This document shows, one piece after another, positions 50,341 to 63,200 of a stretch of 64,000 nucleotides of DNA. Origin of the DNA: Anastatus disparis (Eukaryota; Arthropoda; Insecta; Hymenoptera; Eupelmidae); NCBI GenBank assembly GCA_017163975.1, contig JAFFSR010000242.1, forward strand, positions 2,381,001 to 2,445,000. Reading direction: 5' to 3'. The notes under the pieces are model-generated. The model ran no database searches, had not been told where the DNA came from, and worked only from the letters and a program-made list of their open reading frames with translations. The position numbers were made by a program, and so were the translations under genes. Each line of letters opens with the position of its first letter. Within the stretch, counting starts at the first letter, position 1.

Positions 50341-50910
50341 TGCCCTACGCATAAAAAGAAGAGAAAAAGAAGAATATTTAAAAAATGACGAAGTTTGTTG
50401 TTCGAAAAAAATCGAAAAGCACTGTTTGACTGTTTTTATATAGAGATATACGCCATAAGCGTAAAAGTTTGGTACATCAAGGCATGGTACATCTAAAAAA
50501 ATATCATAGTCTGCTCATGCTTGTTAACTTAGACTTTGAAAGGCAAAAGCCCTAATACGTGCCTGAGGCCACGTAATATAACTATATATTTTTGCTGCGC
50601 ACATTGCCCTTCTCTCCCTGTCGCAGTAGCAGGCAGCCAGCAGCAGCAGCTTTTCTTGAAAATCCATCAGATACCATTGGCCTTTATAAAGCTCTCTTTC
50701 TCTTATATCATATATATCTGTATGTATATACATGCATACACGCCCTACCAAAAAAGGGATCGGAAGCGAAGAGAAAACGAGGAAGAACGCGCGCGCGCGC
50801 TCGCTCGCTCGGCCGACCAAATGCCAAGGAAGGGAGAAAAATGCTAGGCACTATAAGCTTATATATGTATACACATACACATACTCATCTTATAACTTAA
50901 AGGTACACAG

Positions 50911-50941
<31 letters not shown>

Positions 50942-51330
50942 CGCAAAGGACGAAAAAAAAGGAAGGAGGGGTAAAGATCTTTCTTAAACTTACAGAATTA
51001 CATACATGTGCACTAAAGGGAGGGAGTTTATGTGTATATATACGTAAAGGGCTAAAGCGGGGAGGAAAGCCTGCCGAGGACTTTGCTCCCTTTAAGAGTG
51101 AAGCGAGGTATAGAACGTAACCTGGGATGAACATTATATGTACGTATATACATATACAAACAGACGACGACGACACATGTGTAGGTCGAAGGGCTCGCTC
51201 GATATCTGTCTACGTACTTACTTGCGACGGACGCGTGACTTGCTGCAAGATCCGCGCCCTTCTCGCAGACAAACTTTACCCAGGAGTGTTGTATATGTGA
51301 AAATTATTCATCTCCGTTATTTTAAATTTT
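50340..51330. promoter_or_regulatory. CpG/GA-rich patch
   Basis: Dense patch with CAGCAGCAGC (50,640), GCGCGCGCGCTCGCTCGCTC (about 50,789-50,808), a (GA)13 run and CTTTAAAG/TAAAGGG strings. At least six overlapping frames on both strands are low-complexity translations of these tracts. Regulatory role inferred. Confidence 0.3.
50914..50941. repeat. (GA)13 microsatellite
   Basis: Uninterrupted GA run, about 26 bp. Confidence 0.9.
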
Positions 51331-51996
51331 GATTAATTAAATTTTTTGTTTAATGCTTTCGTCTGAGATGTTTTACAGGATTTTTAATCGAATTATCAAT
51401 ATGCGACAGGTAAATTTTTAATTTAGATAGGTTGCGCAACATTAAATATCAACATTAAAGAATATTTAAACGATGACGTGAACAGAAATACTTTCTGTTT
51501 GAAAATAAAAGTCAACTGTTATCTCTTCATTATAGATGTATATTTACGCGAGAGCATAAAATTATTAAAAATGTGCATACAAGTGCACGAATATTATAAA
51601 TTGTGTAATGTTCAATGTACGTGTGCCACCTGACAGTTGATTTAGTTGACCTAAGGAGAATCATACAAGTTTAATGACTTATGGTAATTGAATAAGCAAA
51701 AAATACATGCTAAATAATCGGAAATTTTTTCTTTTCTTAATCTAAGCGACACTTTTAAATTCATACTTTATGTATATTTTTAAATATTTTTAAACTCCAA
51801 TGTATCTAGGACTTATTCCATGCGTTTCAAAACGTTAATATAATTTTCGACGTTATTTTCATATCGTATGGGTGTTTTAATTAAAAGTAAACTTTATTTA
51901 CTTTAATTCAACTTGAAAAATAATTTTTGAATAAATAACTTTAGTTAAAAAGTAAAGATTTGAAGAAAAAAAATTGTAGAATTGAAGAGGCCTTAA

Positions 51997-52600
51997 ATGA
52001 GTAAAATATATAAACCGCTGCAGCAGCGTGCAAGGAAGAAAAAGCGCGGGTTTTCGTGCTGTATAACGAAAGAAAGAGAAGCGCTTATATCGTTAGATGG
52101 GAAGAAGCGAGAAGCGCATATACGAGAGCATAACAGGCGCGGCATCGACGGCGGCAGCACACGCCAGCAGAAACGGAATATAGCTAAACAACATTACAGA
52201 CTCAAAGCCAACGAAAGTCGGAGTATGTGCGTGCTGTATAAAGTTCGTTTGAAAAAGTGTACGTTAGTATTGGTGCGTATACGTGTGTGTATATAGAAGA
52301 GGATGACGACTTCGTACTTCATCGTATATATATGTGTAGACATTTAGCAGCCGACGTTGGTGTTGTAGGGGAAGGCGCCGCCGTGCTGGCGTTGCTTTTG
52401 GTGGGGGTAAAGCGCGCGCTCTTTTTCCTCTACCCCTACTCTAGCCAATGTATATGTAAGCAACGTTTCTACGTATATAGCTGTGTAGTAATAGTAAGGT
52501 AGTAGGGGAAAAAGATAAAGAGAGAGAAAAGCTAGAGGCGCCGTAGACTTGAGCTATATAGATGCTTCTCTTCTAGTGTATACGTAAAAATAAATGGTGG
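51997..52600. promoter_or_regulatory. GC-rich region upstream of the proposed start site
   Basis: GC-richer than almost anything else in the window. It includes GGCATCGACGGCGGCAGCAC (52,141-52,160) and GGCGCCGCCGTGCTGGCG (about 52,375-52,392). An ATG frame of 99 codons (51,997-52,296) is strongly basic (RARKKKRG..., GGSTRQQKRNIAKQHYRLKA) but unrecognised, and I do not count it as a gene. Position suggests proximal promoter DNA for the start at 52,693. Confidence 0.3.
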
Positions 52601-52688
52601 GGGGATTTTACGAGGGCGAAAGCGCGGGCTCGAGAGACTATACAGGCCAGCCAAGCAAACCGAGAATTCGAATGTGCGCTCGCACAAC

Positions 52689-52724
52689 ATTCAGTAAGCG
52701 AACGGCTCTCCGAGGCCCCGGACA
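52689..52724 (+). promoter_or_regulatory. Inr + DPE core promoter
   Basis: An arthropod initiator, ATTCAGT, with its A at 52,693 taken as +1. At exactly +28 to +32 (52,720-52,724) the sequence is GGACA, a full match to the downstream promoter element consensus RGWYV. No TATA box lies at -30, as usual for DPE promoters. The spacing agreement is the strongest evidence. The motif was found by eye among several patches, so chance is not excluded. Confidence 0.55.
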
Positions 52725-53533
52725 CGGTGTTTTGCATTGTACGCGCGCATCATAACATTTACAAAACTCTCTCTATATCTCAACACTTTGAAATAAAAGA
52801 CTTGTAATAATAGACGAAACTTCTGACTTAGAATTCGGATAATAAACAAATCTTCATACATCACTGTAGTACAATATTTTTTCAATAGACAACCTATCGT
52901 GAACTCACAATTTTTTTCTGCTTTCAAAAAGTTTTTTTTCTCCGCTCAAATTTTACAATAAACTCGCACATCCTGTCTCAAGATATTGGACTTTATCTGT
53001 TAGAAAAAATACAGAGGAAAAAGTAACAGCAGTTTCTTGTTTTGAACAACTTCATCAACAATTAAAAAAAAAAATAGCAAACAGAGCACCGAGTTCGAAG
53101 ACTGGGCTTGTCTTGAAGATATCAACATCAGCAGTTATTAAAATAGAAAATAAAAGTTGAATTTTAAAAATTCCCAGCCACCACAACGACGTCTACGACA
53201 ACATTGAGTGCGCCAATAACGGCGAATAAAGTGATCATTAATAATAAAGACTGTCAATATTCATCGAATTTAAAGATCGACGATCATAAGACAGATGTTA
53301 AAAACAAAAAAATAGTTTTTCACCAAGATCGAAAAACTGGATGCTGGAAAAAAGAGCAAAGTGTTGCCGCTGCCGCCGCTTCGACGAGGAGGCAGCAGCA
53401 TCCAGCATCATCGAATCGTTGTCACGTTGTTATTTCATTAAAATCGGTGTGGCTAGCAGTCAAGCTGGATTCCAACAAACAGTACGTGTCGCGATTACAT
53501 CGCGGCTACCGGAGGCTTAAAAAATTGTTCAAG
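52693..53533 (+). other. Proposed non-coding first exon (5' UTR)
   Basis: From the Inr/DPE start to a consensus donor CAAG|GTAAGAG (exon end 53,533). No frame open at the donor contains an ATG. The frame running into it (ends RRLKKLFK) is open back to 53,168 but has no methionine, and a 59-codon ATG frame (53,341-53,520) stops before the donor. The exon is therefore most simply a long 5' leader with short upstream ORFs. Translation would begin in an exon beyond the window. Leaders of this size before a very long first intron are typical of insect developmental regulators. An alternative is a non-coding RNA. The gene itself cannot be named. Confidence 0.4.
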
Positions 53534-56500
53534 GTAAGAGAGAATCATGTTCATTACATTTTTCTAATCACTTCTATGTCAAAAAATAGGAAGATAAGCT
53601 TGTTCTCAATTTTCTGCGTTTTTCGTTTTTTTTCTATTTTAATATAAATGCTCACGCGGATATTACAATGTTTTTTTAAAAACTCATAGTAAACACGTGT
53701 GCTTTGAGTAGAAATTTTTTTTTTAACGAGACACGTGCTTTTGTTTTCATTAGTTAGAAAATTCGTAGGTATCTCTTGTATGCAATAAAGTGTAAGGTTT
53801 AATAAAATGTTTAGCCGATTATTATTATAGCTCTGGTAGTGTCTGGGTAATTGCTCTTTTTGCGCAGTATAGCTTCGATTGTTCAAACGTTGCGTTATAT
53901 CGATCGCAAAAGCAATGACGTTCCATTGCGACGCCACTTGAATTTATGTCTGTTGATGCAACATCATATATACTACAAAAACGTACTACTTGCGTATGTC
54001 AACAAAATAAATATTCTTCTTTTTTTCTTTTTTATGTTTTGTACATTCTTTTTTCGAATTTTGGACATTCTTCGTTATTTTTTTTTTCGTTTTCCTAAAT
54101 GTAAAATTGCGACATTGTAAAACTTGTTGACTTGGCGTAAAAATCGAGAAAAAGTGTATGTTAGTACATACCGAGTTGAATTGCATAACTTTGATTCGAA
54201 AATATTTCATTAGCGTTCGAACTCTGTGAATTAAAAAAAAAATGTGCTTGGAAGGCTTGATAAAAACAAAAATGAAGCCGAGCTATTTTATTGATGCAAA
54301 GTAAAAGAAGCGCGCAGGAAGAGGTGAGATTCAGGAATGTTTAATTTAATGGTTAAAAATGAAAAAAAAAAATTTTTTTAAGTTAATAAACTTTTATATT
54401 TTTCTCTAGTTTCCGCGTGCTTTTCAAGAGCCGCACCTTTTCCTTCACGCGTCCTTACGTTTTCTTGCAAAATTTCAATATAGTGCTGAAAAAATAAATT
54501 CATCGAAACATTAAATTATTATTTATTATTTTTCTTAAAAGTTTAAACTTGATCTTTGATTTCTCGATCAGCGCTTAATCACGAGAATAACGCGTGTAAA
54601 TGTATTCGCCTCGAAAAAGAAATGTTATACTTCAAGTCCGAGGCGCGCGCTCGCTTATGTGTCTTGTCTGTTGCTGTTTGCGATGCATGAAATCGCAAGA
54701 AAGAAAAAGGAACATCTAGAGAAAAAAAAGAGAGAAAGATATTGAGTGTACATAGATATACGCGCGACAATAACAACATAACACAAACAACAACAAGTCG
54801 CGACGACTTGAGATATTTTATTCTCGCTTTGATATGTGTTTGTAACTTAGAGCCTGAGTACTTCTTATGAATGCATTTATTTTTTATTTTTCAATGTAAA
54901 TGGTAAAAGTTCATTTGCATGACGATGGGAGAGAAAAAATTTCTCTTAATGTGTTATAATCTTATCCTTAAGGGCGTTAGTTGCGGAAAATTGCGCGAAT
55001 TCACGCAAGCATGGCACACATAAACGTAACAAACTCGTCGGTTAATTCTTATTTATTTAAATGAAAAAGAAATTTTTTTTCCAACTTATACCCGTTTAAG
55101 TATATATACGTATACACATATGCATGTACGTATTGCTTTCTCGACTGCGCAGTTGGAAAAACTTTTCCGATCGATCTTCTCTCTTTTCTTTTGCACTGAG
55201 GCAAAAGTAAAAAAATAAAAAAAAAATAAAGGTGTGCAATTTATGTGTACATAACCATAATAGACAGAATTTTTATTAGGAAGAAGAAAAAAATGTTGTT
55301 TTTCTAAAGTATGATAATTGATATAATTGTTTTTTAATGATTTCTTTTTCTCTCTGCGTATAACGTTCGCAAATTGTTTAACACTATACATAACGGTATA
55401 AGTAATATGTTTCTACATACTACCTTGGAGGTCTTTTTTAACTATATATTTTATTTTATTATCGCCTTCGTATGTATGCTCCTCGGGTGTATATGTTTGT
55501 AAACAGAATAGAAACCCGAGGGGCGCGCACTAGTTGCATATTCAGCCAGTAGTATAGGCTATTTTTGTAACCTCGGCTGTCTCTGTGCATGTGTGTGTTA
55601 AAAAGCATATAATAAAACGGAGCAAAGTACCTTGAAAAATATTTATCATAATTTATTTCAATAGACTGGCAATAACAAACAAAAATATTAATTAAATTTA
55701 CATTTATTTAGAATTTATTCAAATCTTTAATATAATAATTAAAAAAAAGAGCGAGAAAAAAAATTCTAAATTTCAAATTTGATTATAAAGTTTAATTCGC
55801 ATGTTTTTTTTCTCATTCGCCGAGTGAGTAAGAGATCGCATCACGAACAGTTTGCGTGTGAGAATCGAAAACAACATGTTTTGGACGAATGAAATCTGTT
55901 CGAGCCTTGCCTCGAAATAAGAAACAAATATTTTGATGTACGCTTGACTGTAAACTAAAAGAAGAAAAAAAATAAACTTATAAGAAAGAACCAAAAAACA
56001 TTTCTTATCGAGAATTTACGCTTCCGATCGACTGATTGGAAAATCTCCACATAAAAGCTTTGAAAAAAAAGAGACTTTTAAATGACCGCGCTATCTTTCT
56101 CTTCCACTCTCTTTTTCTCTCTCTCTCTTTTGTTTACTAGCACGTTTTTCATTCATGGATTTCATACGCCGGCGCTACGCTTACGTACACACGAAGCGTA
56201 TTAAACTTTCCCACATTTTTCTTTACTGACTTTAAAAAATTTTTTTTTTTAATTTCTCTTCCGGTCCACCAAAATGGTTCCGTTAGAGTACTTTTTTTTC
56301 TTACAATTTTAATAACTTTAATTATATGTGAATACTCATATTAGTAAGCATAAACGCGTAATCAGTACTTGATTTTATTTTATTGCTTGTGTTAATGGAA
56401 ATATTAGAATTTATGTTTATCAAAAATTTCAAGTGCACCGAGAATATATCGGAAGAAGATTAAAATTTGTTTTGTTTTGTATATACGAGCGATAAGCAAC

Positions 56501-57125
56501 TGATAAAACTATTTTGCTTACTTGTTATTTTTTTTATTTCGCTTTTACGGGGTTAGATAAATAAAGTGTAATTTTCATTTTTAAGATTTTGAAATTAATT
56601 AATTTACAAATCTTTCATAAGATTTAAAAATGACGTTTTAAAATTGTATATCGCACCTTTCTCACGATACTTCAAAATTCACTCCTCCTCAGTTGGGAAA
56701 AAAATAAATAATAATGTACACGGTGTAAAACGAACGCGAAGAAAAAAAAGAATAAACAAAAAAAAACGCTTATCGCACGCGTTGAATAAAAGAAAAAAAA
56801 ATAATCCTGAGACATACGCGCGTTTTTCCGCGCGTTCTGCCCCGGCTGTTTTGATATGTCCCGAGGCGCTTTAAAGATTTAAATGTCAACGACCTTAAAA
56901 CGCGCGCGCACTCTAGTACAGGGCGTCGCTCTCCCGTACACCCATATACATACCCTATTTCTCTCTCCTTCTCTCTCGCTCTCTCGTCGAAACAAATATT
57001 TCGCTTATTCTTTCTATCCCGCTCATTTGTATATGTATACATATATGTATGACTATATTGTATATGCGCCCACCGAAATTTCCTCCTAACGCCCGTCGTA
57101 TTGGCGGGGAGAAAACTCGCATATA

Positions 57126-57128
<3 letters not shown>

Positions 57129-57193
<65 letters not shown>
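57129..57193. repeat. (AT)~32 microsatellite
   Basis: Uninterrupted AT dinucleotide repeat, about 65 bp. It produces artificial Tyr-Ile frames on both strands. Confidence 0.95.
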
Positions 57194-57196
<3 letters not shown>

Positions 57197-60100
57197 ATCA
57201 CACGTACGTATATGAAATTGTACTTTGCCATCGTGTGAAGAGCAAGAAGAGAGTTCGATCACACATGCGCAAATAAAGCGAATTTTCACGAGACATGCGC
57301 GCGCGGGGAGAGTAAGCATGCATCAAGGAAATATTCTTAGTATATTACTCTCGCGCGTGCTTTCAATGTGTGTATATATATAAAAGAGAAAGAAGAGAGA
57401 AAGAGAGACGCCCCTACTACTGGAAAATTGTAATTCGACGTCTCGTCCGGATGCAAGTCAGCCGTTACACTATGTACACTCAAACTGCCAAGAGAGAAAG
57501 AGAACTCAACATTCCAACGGGTATTTCTAATTTTAGACTCGCGGCTTTTCTATCTCTCTTTTTCACTCTTGCTTTACTCTCCGCATGCTTGTGTATATCG
57601 TTGAATTTCCTCTCTCTCTTTCTCTCTCTATGTATCCCCTACTACTTTGGCGTTGAGCGTGCGCGTCTTTTCTCCTTCTCGTTCCCTCTCGCTCTTTTAT
57701 TTTTTTTTCCCTTCGCTTAAAGTTTATATAGTTTGAGAGAGCAGCCAGCGTCCCTTTTTCTTTTCGTCTCGCTTGCTCTCTCTCTCTTCTACGAAGGGAC
57801 GCCAGCCTTTTATGTTTCCTTAAAGCTCCAATATACATATATATGTATATACAAATGTACCATACATTACATCCTTTCCTATGTCGATATGTGGCACGTT
57901 AGTAAGAAAATTTGCATTCCTTTCGCAATTCACCGCTGTCGTAGTCGTAGTCTACACCATGTGCCCGTGAGATACTTGAAATTCACTAACTCTGACTCAT
58001 TCCTCCTTTTTAAAACAATTTTTTTTTTTTTTCATACCTCACGTGGAATGTTGTTAAAATAGCAACGTTTTATTTTTCTTTTTGTTTATTGGATTATAAA
58101 AAGCTCGCGCAGTTTATAGTATATGATTGACAATTGGGATATTAATGATTTAATGCTTAATTTTTAAGTACATTAACAAAAACGATATTTTTGTTTGTCT
58201 GTAAGCAAAGAAACGAACAGGTCAAGTGGTAACGATTCAATATGAATCACAAACTTATGATTCATGTTTTACTACTAATACAGCACTTAACATTCTCTCG
58301 AAATTAATCATCGGTTACGTTAGCTTTTATTTTTAAAGCTTTTTCTTCGGTTCCATTAAAAATCTTGTTTTTCATACTTTTATTAATAACAAATTACAAA
58401 TAAGCTTAATTTTGCGCGAACAAAACAAAATTCATTAAAAAACGCTTGACTATTCTTTATTTTAACTTTGAAAACATATATACGCTTAAAGTTGGTGCTT
58501 AGAACTTTTGAAAATTGAATAAGGGTGACTGGTAAATTTAAACGATAAAAAGATTCATCTTTAATGCATGAGAAAGAGAGAGACCCTCAAACTCCTTAAA
58601 AATTTTTGCATTTTAAATTGCTTTCCACAAAAGAATTACATGAGCCCAGTTCATTCAATTTTCTAACTTTATTATATGCACAATCCGATGAAAATGCATA
58701 TAGTTTCTATCATTCTAAACATTCTTGAAAAGAAAAAAAATTAATGAACGTGTAAAGAAAACGAAAGTTTTCTTTTGAAAAATATTTTCAAGTTCTCTAA
58801 CAAGAGAATTTCAAATTAGGCATTAATTATTGAAGTACGCCCTGGGTTAGATAAGACCCTTTAAAAAGAAATCAAATAAATATTTATTACTCTTACGATT
58901 TCCATCTTTTTTTGTGCGAGTTTGTCGAATGAATAAAGTTAAATATTATAATTTTTTTTATCTTCTTTATAAATATACAAAGTTTCATTTACGTACATAT
59001 TGACACGATTTCTATCAGGAGCTCGCATCAAAAACCAAAAAAAAGGAAAATTTTAGTCACGCGAGATAACATTAAGCTTATATTCGGCATAAGTCTAGAC
59101 ATTACAAAAAGATCACGAGTCTGATGAATTTCTTTGGCTAATTTAAAAGGAAAAAAAGAAAAAGTAAAAAAAAACAAGATCAATTCAAACGATGTGTATA
59201 AAGCATGCGTGTGGACTCTTATAATCGAACATATATAGCTGGTATATGTGTAAGCGCGAAAAGTTTAGCTTTTAATACAACTGGTAGCCAAGTTTATTTG
59301 CGTCGAGTGTCGAGTGTAGCACGTTTTAAGTTAGACGACGTTTCGGATTTAGATCATCCTTTTTGCTTCTCGGAGAGAAGAGGGATAAATAAAGAGAGAG
59401 AAAGAGGCGCAAGTTTCAACGTCTGAGTATGCTAAACATTTCATTCACGAAGTCGAATAATCTTCGACCTTTGATTTGAGAGAAGCCAAGCGCGTGCATA
59501 GAATAAAAAGTAAAGTAAAAAAAAAAGAGAGTAGATAGATACTGTGACTATGGTTAGGTTTATAATTGAAGTCTTTGGGTTTATATACCCGACTTCCCCA
59601 CTACAGCTTGTGTTCCAGCTTTCGCCCGACTACGACGACTGTCTCCTTTTCTTTTCTCTAAGTATAATTTACACCCTTTCAGACATTGCTCTCTCTCTTT
59701 CTGTGTCTGTCTCGCCATTTGCCAATGTAAAAGTGAACTTTCTCTATTTTAAAATTGAGTCAAATAAACAAGCACTAAATGATATCACAAAAATAGAATA
59801 GGGTATTATTTTCAATTTAATACAATACAAAAAGATTTTTATACAATAATTAATTTTTATATCAATGAAGTTAAGTGTTGTAAATTTAATAAATAAGGAA
59901 GTCAAGTCATTGAACGGCAAAAGATTAAAAAAATAAAATAAAACATGAATCGTGTGAACTTGCTTTGAAATTCCAAGTGAGATTTTAACACGCATTAAAT
60001 AGCCCGTAATACAGATTCCTTGCTTTGATAATGAAATCAGACGAGAAGATAGGAACTATATATAAAATAAAAAAGAAAAAAGAATGATCGATTCGTTACC

Positions 60101-61524
60101 GTACGAGCTTGAGAAAGAATCTTTTTCATCAATCAGTAAGACGAGAAAGTTAAGTCATTTGTCTTTTCTTTTCCCGCCTTCTCTTTCTTGTTATACGCAT
60201 ATACATATTATTTTTTATGTATTTCCTTTCGTTAACATTCCTATTGGAGGGAAAAAAATAAATTCCAAGAAGTGAAGTTTTTGATAGTCTCATCAGTTGA
60301 TTGTCCATACGAATATTTTTCTCCTGCATTTCTCTTCGTTTAATCTTCTTTTTTTCAACTTCATAGCATTCTTCTTCTCTTCAAAACGTTTATTTTAGGG
60401 GTCGATCCCCCCTAACTTCTTAAAAAGGAATTCGAGAACTTTTAAGAGTGCAGGACCCGCGTGAAGCATACAAGACCAAGAAAGAGATTTCACACTGTGA
60501 TCTCATGTGAAGTCAAGTATAAAAACAAGCATGAAAAAAATTAAGAAGATTTAAAAAGAAAAAAAAAAGTAACGATGCAGACATAGTGAGAGAGGAGGAG
60601 TAGATTGCAGAGGAAAAGGTGGATCGAAGAAGTTCAAAAAAAAGAAGAGATTGAAGAAAAGGACCGAAGAAGAGATTCGAAACTAAGCCGAAAGAGAAGA
60701 TGAAGTTAAAAAAGGGAGTGCACACTGGTCGCCGCCTTCGATGATGATGGCGTTGCCTTAAAAAAAAAGAAAAAAATAAAAGAGAAAAAAAAGAAAAAGA
60801 AAGAAGCTGCAGGAATTCCAAAGAAACGACAGTCAGAAAGAGAGAGGGAGAAAACGTGAGAACTGGCGCTTTCTTTCAACAAGCTTTATACTATATATAT
60901 ATACAAGACCCCCCTCACTGTGCACATATATATTTATATATATAAAAGTTGCTTCTTCCCCTTCTTCGGCCCTTTTCCCTGATTCCCATGACTCGGTCTT
61001 CTTTAGCATGTCCGGTGATTGCTGTATATATTTAAGTATGTATGAATATATATATATAGGCTCCAGGTGGTAAGTGTCTTAGCGCTCATAAGATGCTCGG
61101 AGGCATAGAAGAGACATCGACGAAAATAGATGTATAAATACGAAAAGAAGAACGCATTGTTAAGCAAGTATACATGTATATATTGACTTATGCGTATCTA
61201 GAGAAGAGAGAGAGGAGGGGAAAGAGTGAAAGGTCGGTGGATTCTCTCTCGAGCATCAGGCAACATATGAATGAAAATGCGCGAGGAAAGTGACAGGATA
61301 CGCGGAGGCGAGAGAGTGTGAGAAAGAGAGAAAGAAGTTATTTTTTAAAATTCTTTTTAAGAAAGAAGGAGGAGAAGGAATTTCTTTAAGGCCCTCCGTA
61401 GCTTTTAGTATATATACATGTAGAAATGTTATATAGCTCGCGAACGGCAAAGCACAAGGTAACTCAAGTCAAGCGTGCCTATAACGTAGCGTGCCAGGTT
61501 GTCGACCTCGAGAAAGAGAGAACT

Positions 61525-61572
61525 TGCCGCCGCCGCCGCCACCGCCAGCATCGAGCCTGCCACCGCCGCCGC
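61525..61572. repeat. CCG/GCC triplet-rich tract
   Basis: Imperfect GCC repeats interrupted by CACCGCCAGCATCGAG. It lies just upstream of a CATATATAAG TATA-like string (about 61,579). It may be structural or part of a GC-rich promoter; the Arg/Gly-rich frames over it are not believable proteins. Confidence 0.6.
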
Positions 61573-61679
61573 ACACACCACATATATAAGAATGAAGAAA
61601 CAAACTGAGTAGCAAAAGCAACAGCAGCACTATAGTGTAAAAAACCTTATTCTCCTCTCTGTCCTCCTCCCTTCTTCTT

Positions 61680-61730
61680 CTTATACTTCTTACTACTACT
61701 ACTATAATACTACTACTTCTACTACAACTT
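61680..61730. repeat. (ACT/CTT)n triplet tract
   Basis: CTTCTTCTTATACTTCTTACTACTACTACT followed by further TACTACT units; imperfect trinucleotide microsatellite. Confidence 0.8.
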
Positions 61731-62879
61731 CGCATGAGTTTACTGGCCCCATGAGTACACACAGGTTACTCACGTTTCTCTCTTTCTCTCTCTTTCCTTT
61801 TTTCTCTCTCTCTTACTCATTCCGTTGAGTATTTGTTAGTCCTTTTTTTGTCTTTCTTTTTTTTTCTTCGCTCGCACACACCGCTTCTTATATATTTATT
61901 TTCTGTCCAGTTTAAGTTCACTGATCTCCTGCCGAAAATTTTTTTATATATCTCGCCCACTATGTAACAAAATTATTGCCGTTCATTCAACTATTAGATT
62001 ACCGAGAAATCCTTTCGCTTTTTTTATATCCCATGACTAAAAAAATACATGTTTTTTTTCTTCGATTTTTCCATTTTGGAGTTCCGAATCCAATTAAATA
62101 GTTAATATTAATGACAAGTCTATCAGTCAGAAATCTTTTGAAAAAGATGAGTGTCCCAGCAAGCTAAAACGTCAGTTAACGAGAAATCCCCCATCATCTT
62201 TTTCTTCAACTCGTTATCGTTGCACACTACTTATATAGCCTGCAAGGCCAAGAACTCTTTTCTCTTTCCTTTTAATTGAGAACGGGTTTTAATTTGTTGT
62301 GCTTGTAAATAAATAAATACGCATGCACATATCGCTTGGTTCTTCATGAAAATTCAACTTTTATTTATACATACTGTAAATATAAACGATCACTTTATTA
62401 TTATCTTATTGATTAATAAATTTCATTCGATTTTAATATTATTTTTTAAATATCTATCGAAGATTGTCCAACGAGCTTTTAATTCGTTTACACACTCTTA
62501 ATGCAAGCTCTATCTGAAATTCAAACCACGTGACCGCATTGATTCATCATTATTTTAAAACGGGAAAATCCATATTTAATGAAAACAGTAAAGAAAAAGA
62601 AAAATATTTATTCTCTAATTCTATATAGGTTCTTATAGCTTGATCTTAGGATGCTATGATCTTTTTAGCGCTCCTCTTTTCCAACGCCCTTTTTCAATTA
62701 GCGTGTATTTAATAACGCATCCTCCATATAAAATTTTGTTTATTATCTGATTCATGCATAAAAAACTATTTTTTTTTCTCATCCTAATCTATATTTTTCT
62801 TCTATTCTTACAAATTTTTTAAATTCTCTATTCGTTCGCTTGTTAGTCACACACGTTAACTTTTCGGTTAAACTCAAAC

Positions 62880-63200
62880 TGTTTCTCCTCTTTCTCGCTC
62901 CTTTTTTTTGAGCATACAGCAAAGAGGAATCAGAGAGATATGAAGGAGCGAGAGAAAGAGATGTATATACATTCGATGTGTGCGCGCTCGAGAGAGACTA
63001 CTACTCGGCCTTTTTATAGACTCAGCGGCGACGACGAACTACGGCGACGGACTCTTTTACGATGTCATTAAAAATACTTTGTATCCGCGAAACGAGCCAG
63101 TGAAAAAGAAGTCAGCGAGAGTCAAATAGAGATGGGGAAAAAGAGAGAAAGATGAAATCAGGAAAAAAAATGTGCGTGCAGTATCAGTTTTTTTCTCTGA
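62880..63200. promoter_or_regulatory. GC-rich patch with TATA-like box
   Basis: CGGCCTTTTTATAGACTCAG (63,006-63,025) is followed by GCGACGACGAACTACGGCGACGG and purine-rich DNA. A TTTTTATA box with a TCAG initiator-like string only about 8 bp downstream does not fit standard spacing, so a second promoter is possible but not shown. Confidence 0.25.

Noticed and set aside
51997..52296. 99-codon ATG frame, strongly basic
   Set aside because: Unrecognised and lies in a GC-rich promoter-like block directly upstream of the proposed start site; basic low-complexity composition fits purine-rich DNA.
53341..53520. 59-codon ATG frame within the proposed leader (MLEKRAKCCRCRRFDEEAAA...)
   Set aside because: Ends before the donor and overlaps a GCC/GCA repeat; more likely an upstream ORF than the gene product.
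53204..53647. 147-codon frame across the proposed first exon
   Set aside because: Its start is a TTG and no ATG occurs in frame before the splice donor at 53,534; most of the open frame is better explained as 5' leader plus intron.
57049..57319. 75-77 codon frames with Tyr-Ile repeats on both strands
   Set aside because: Direct translation of the (AT)n microsatellite.
61469..61762. 97-codon minus-strand frame with Gly, Leu and Arg runs
   Set aside because: Translation of CCG and ACT triplet repeats; no unique protein sequence.
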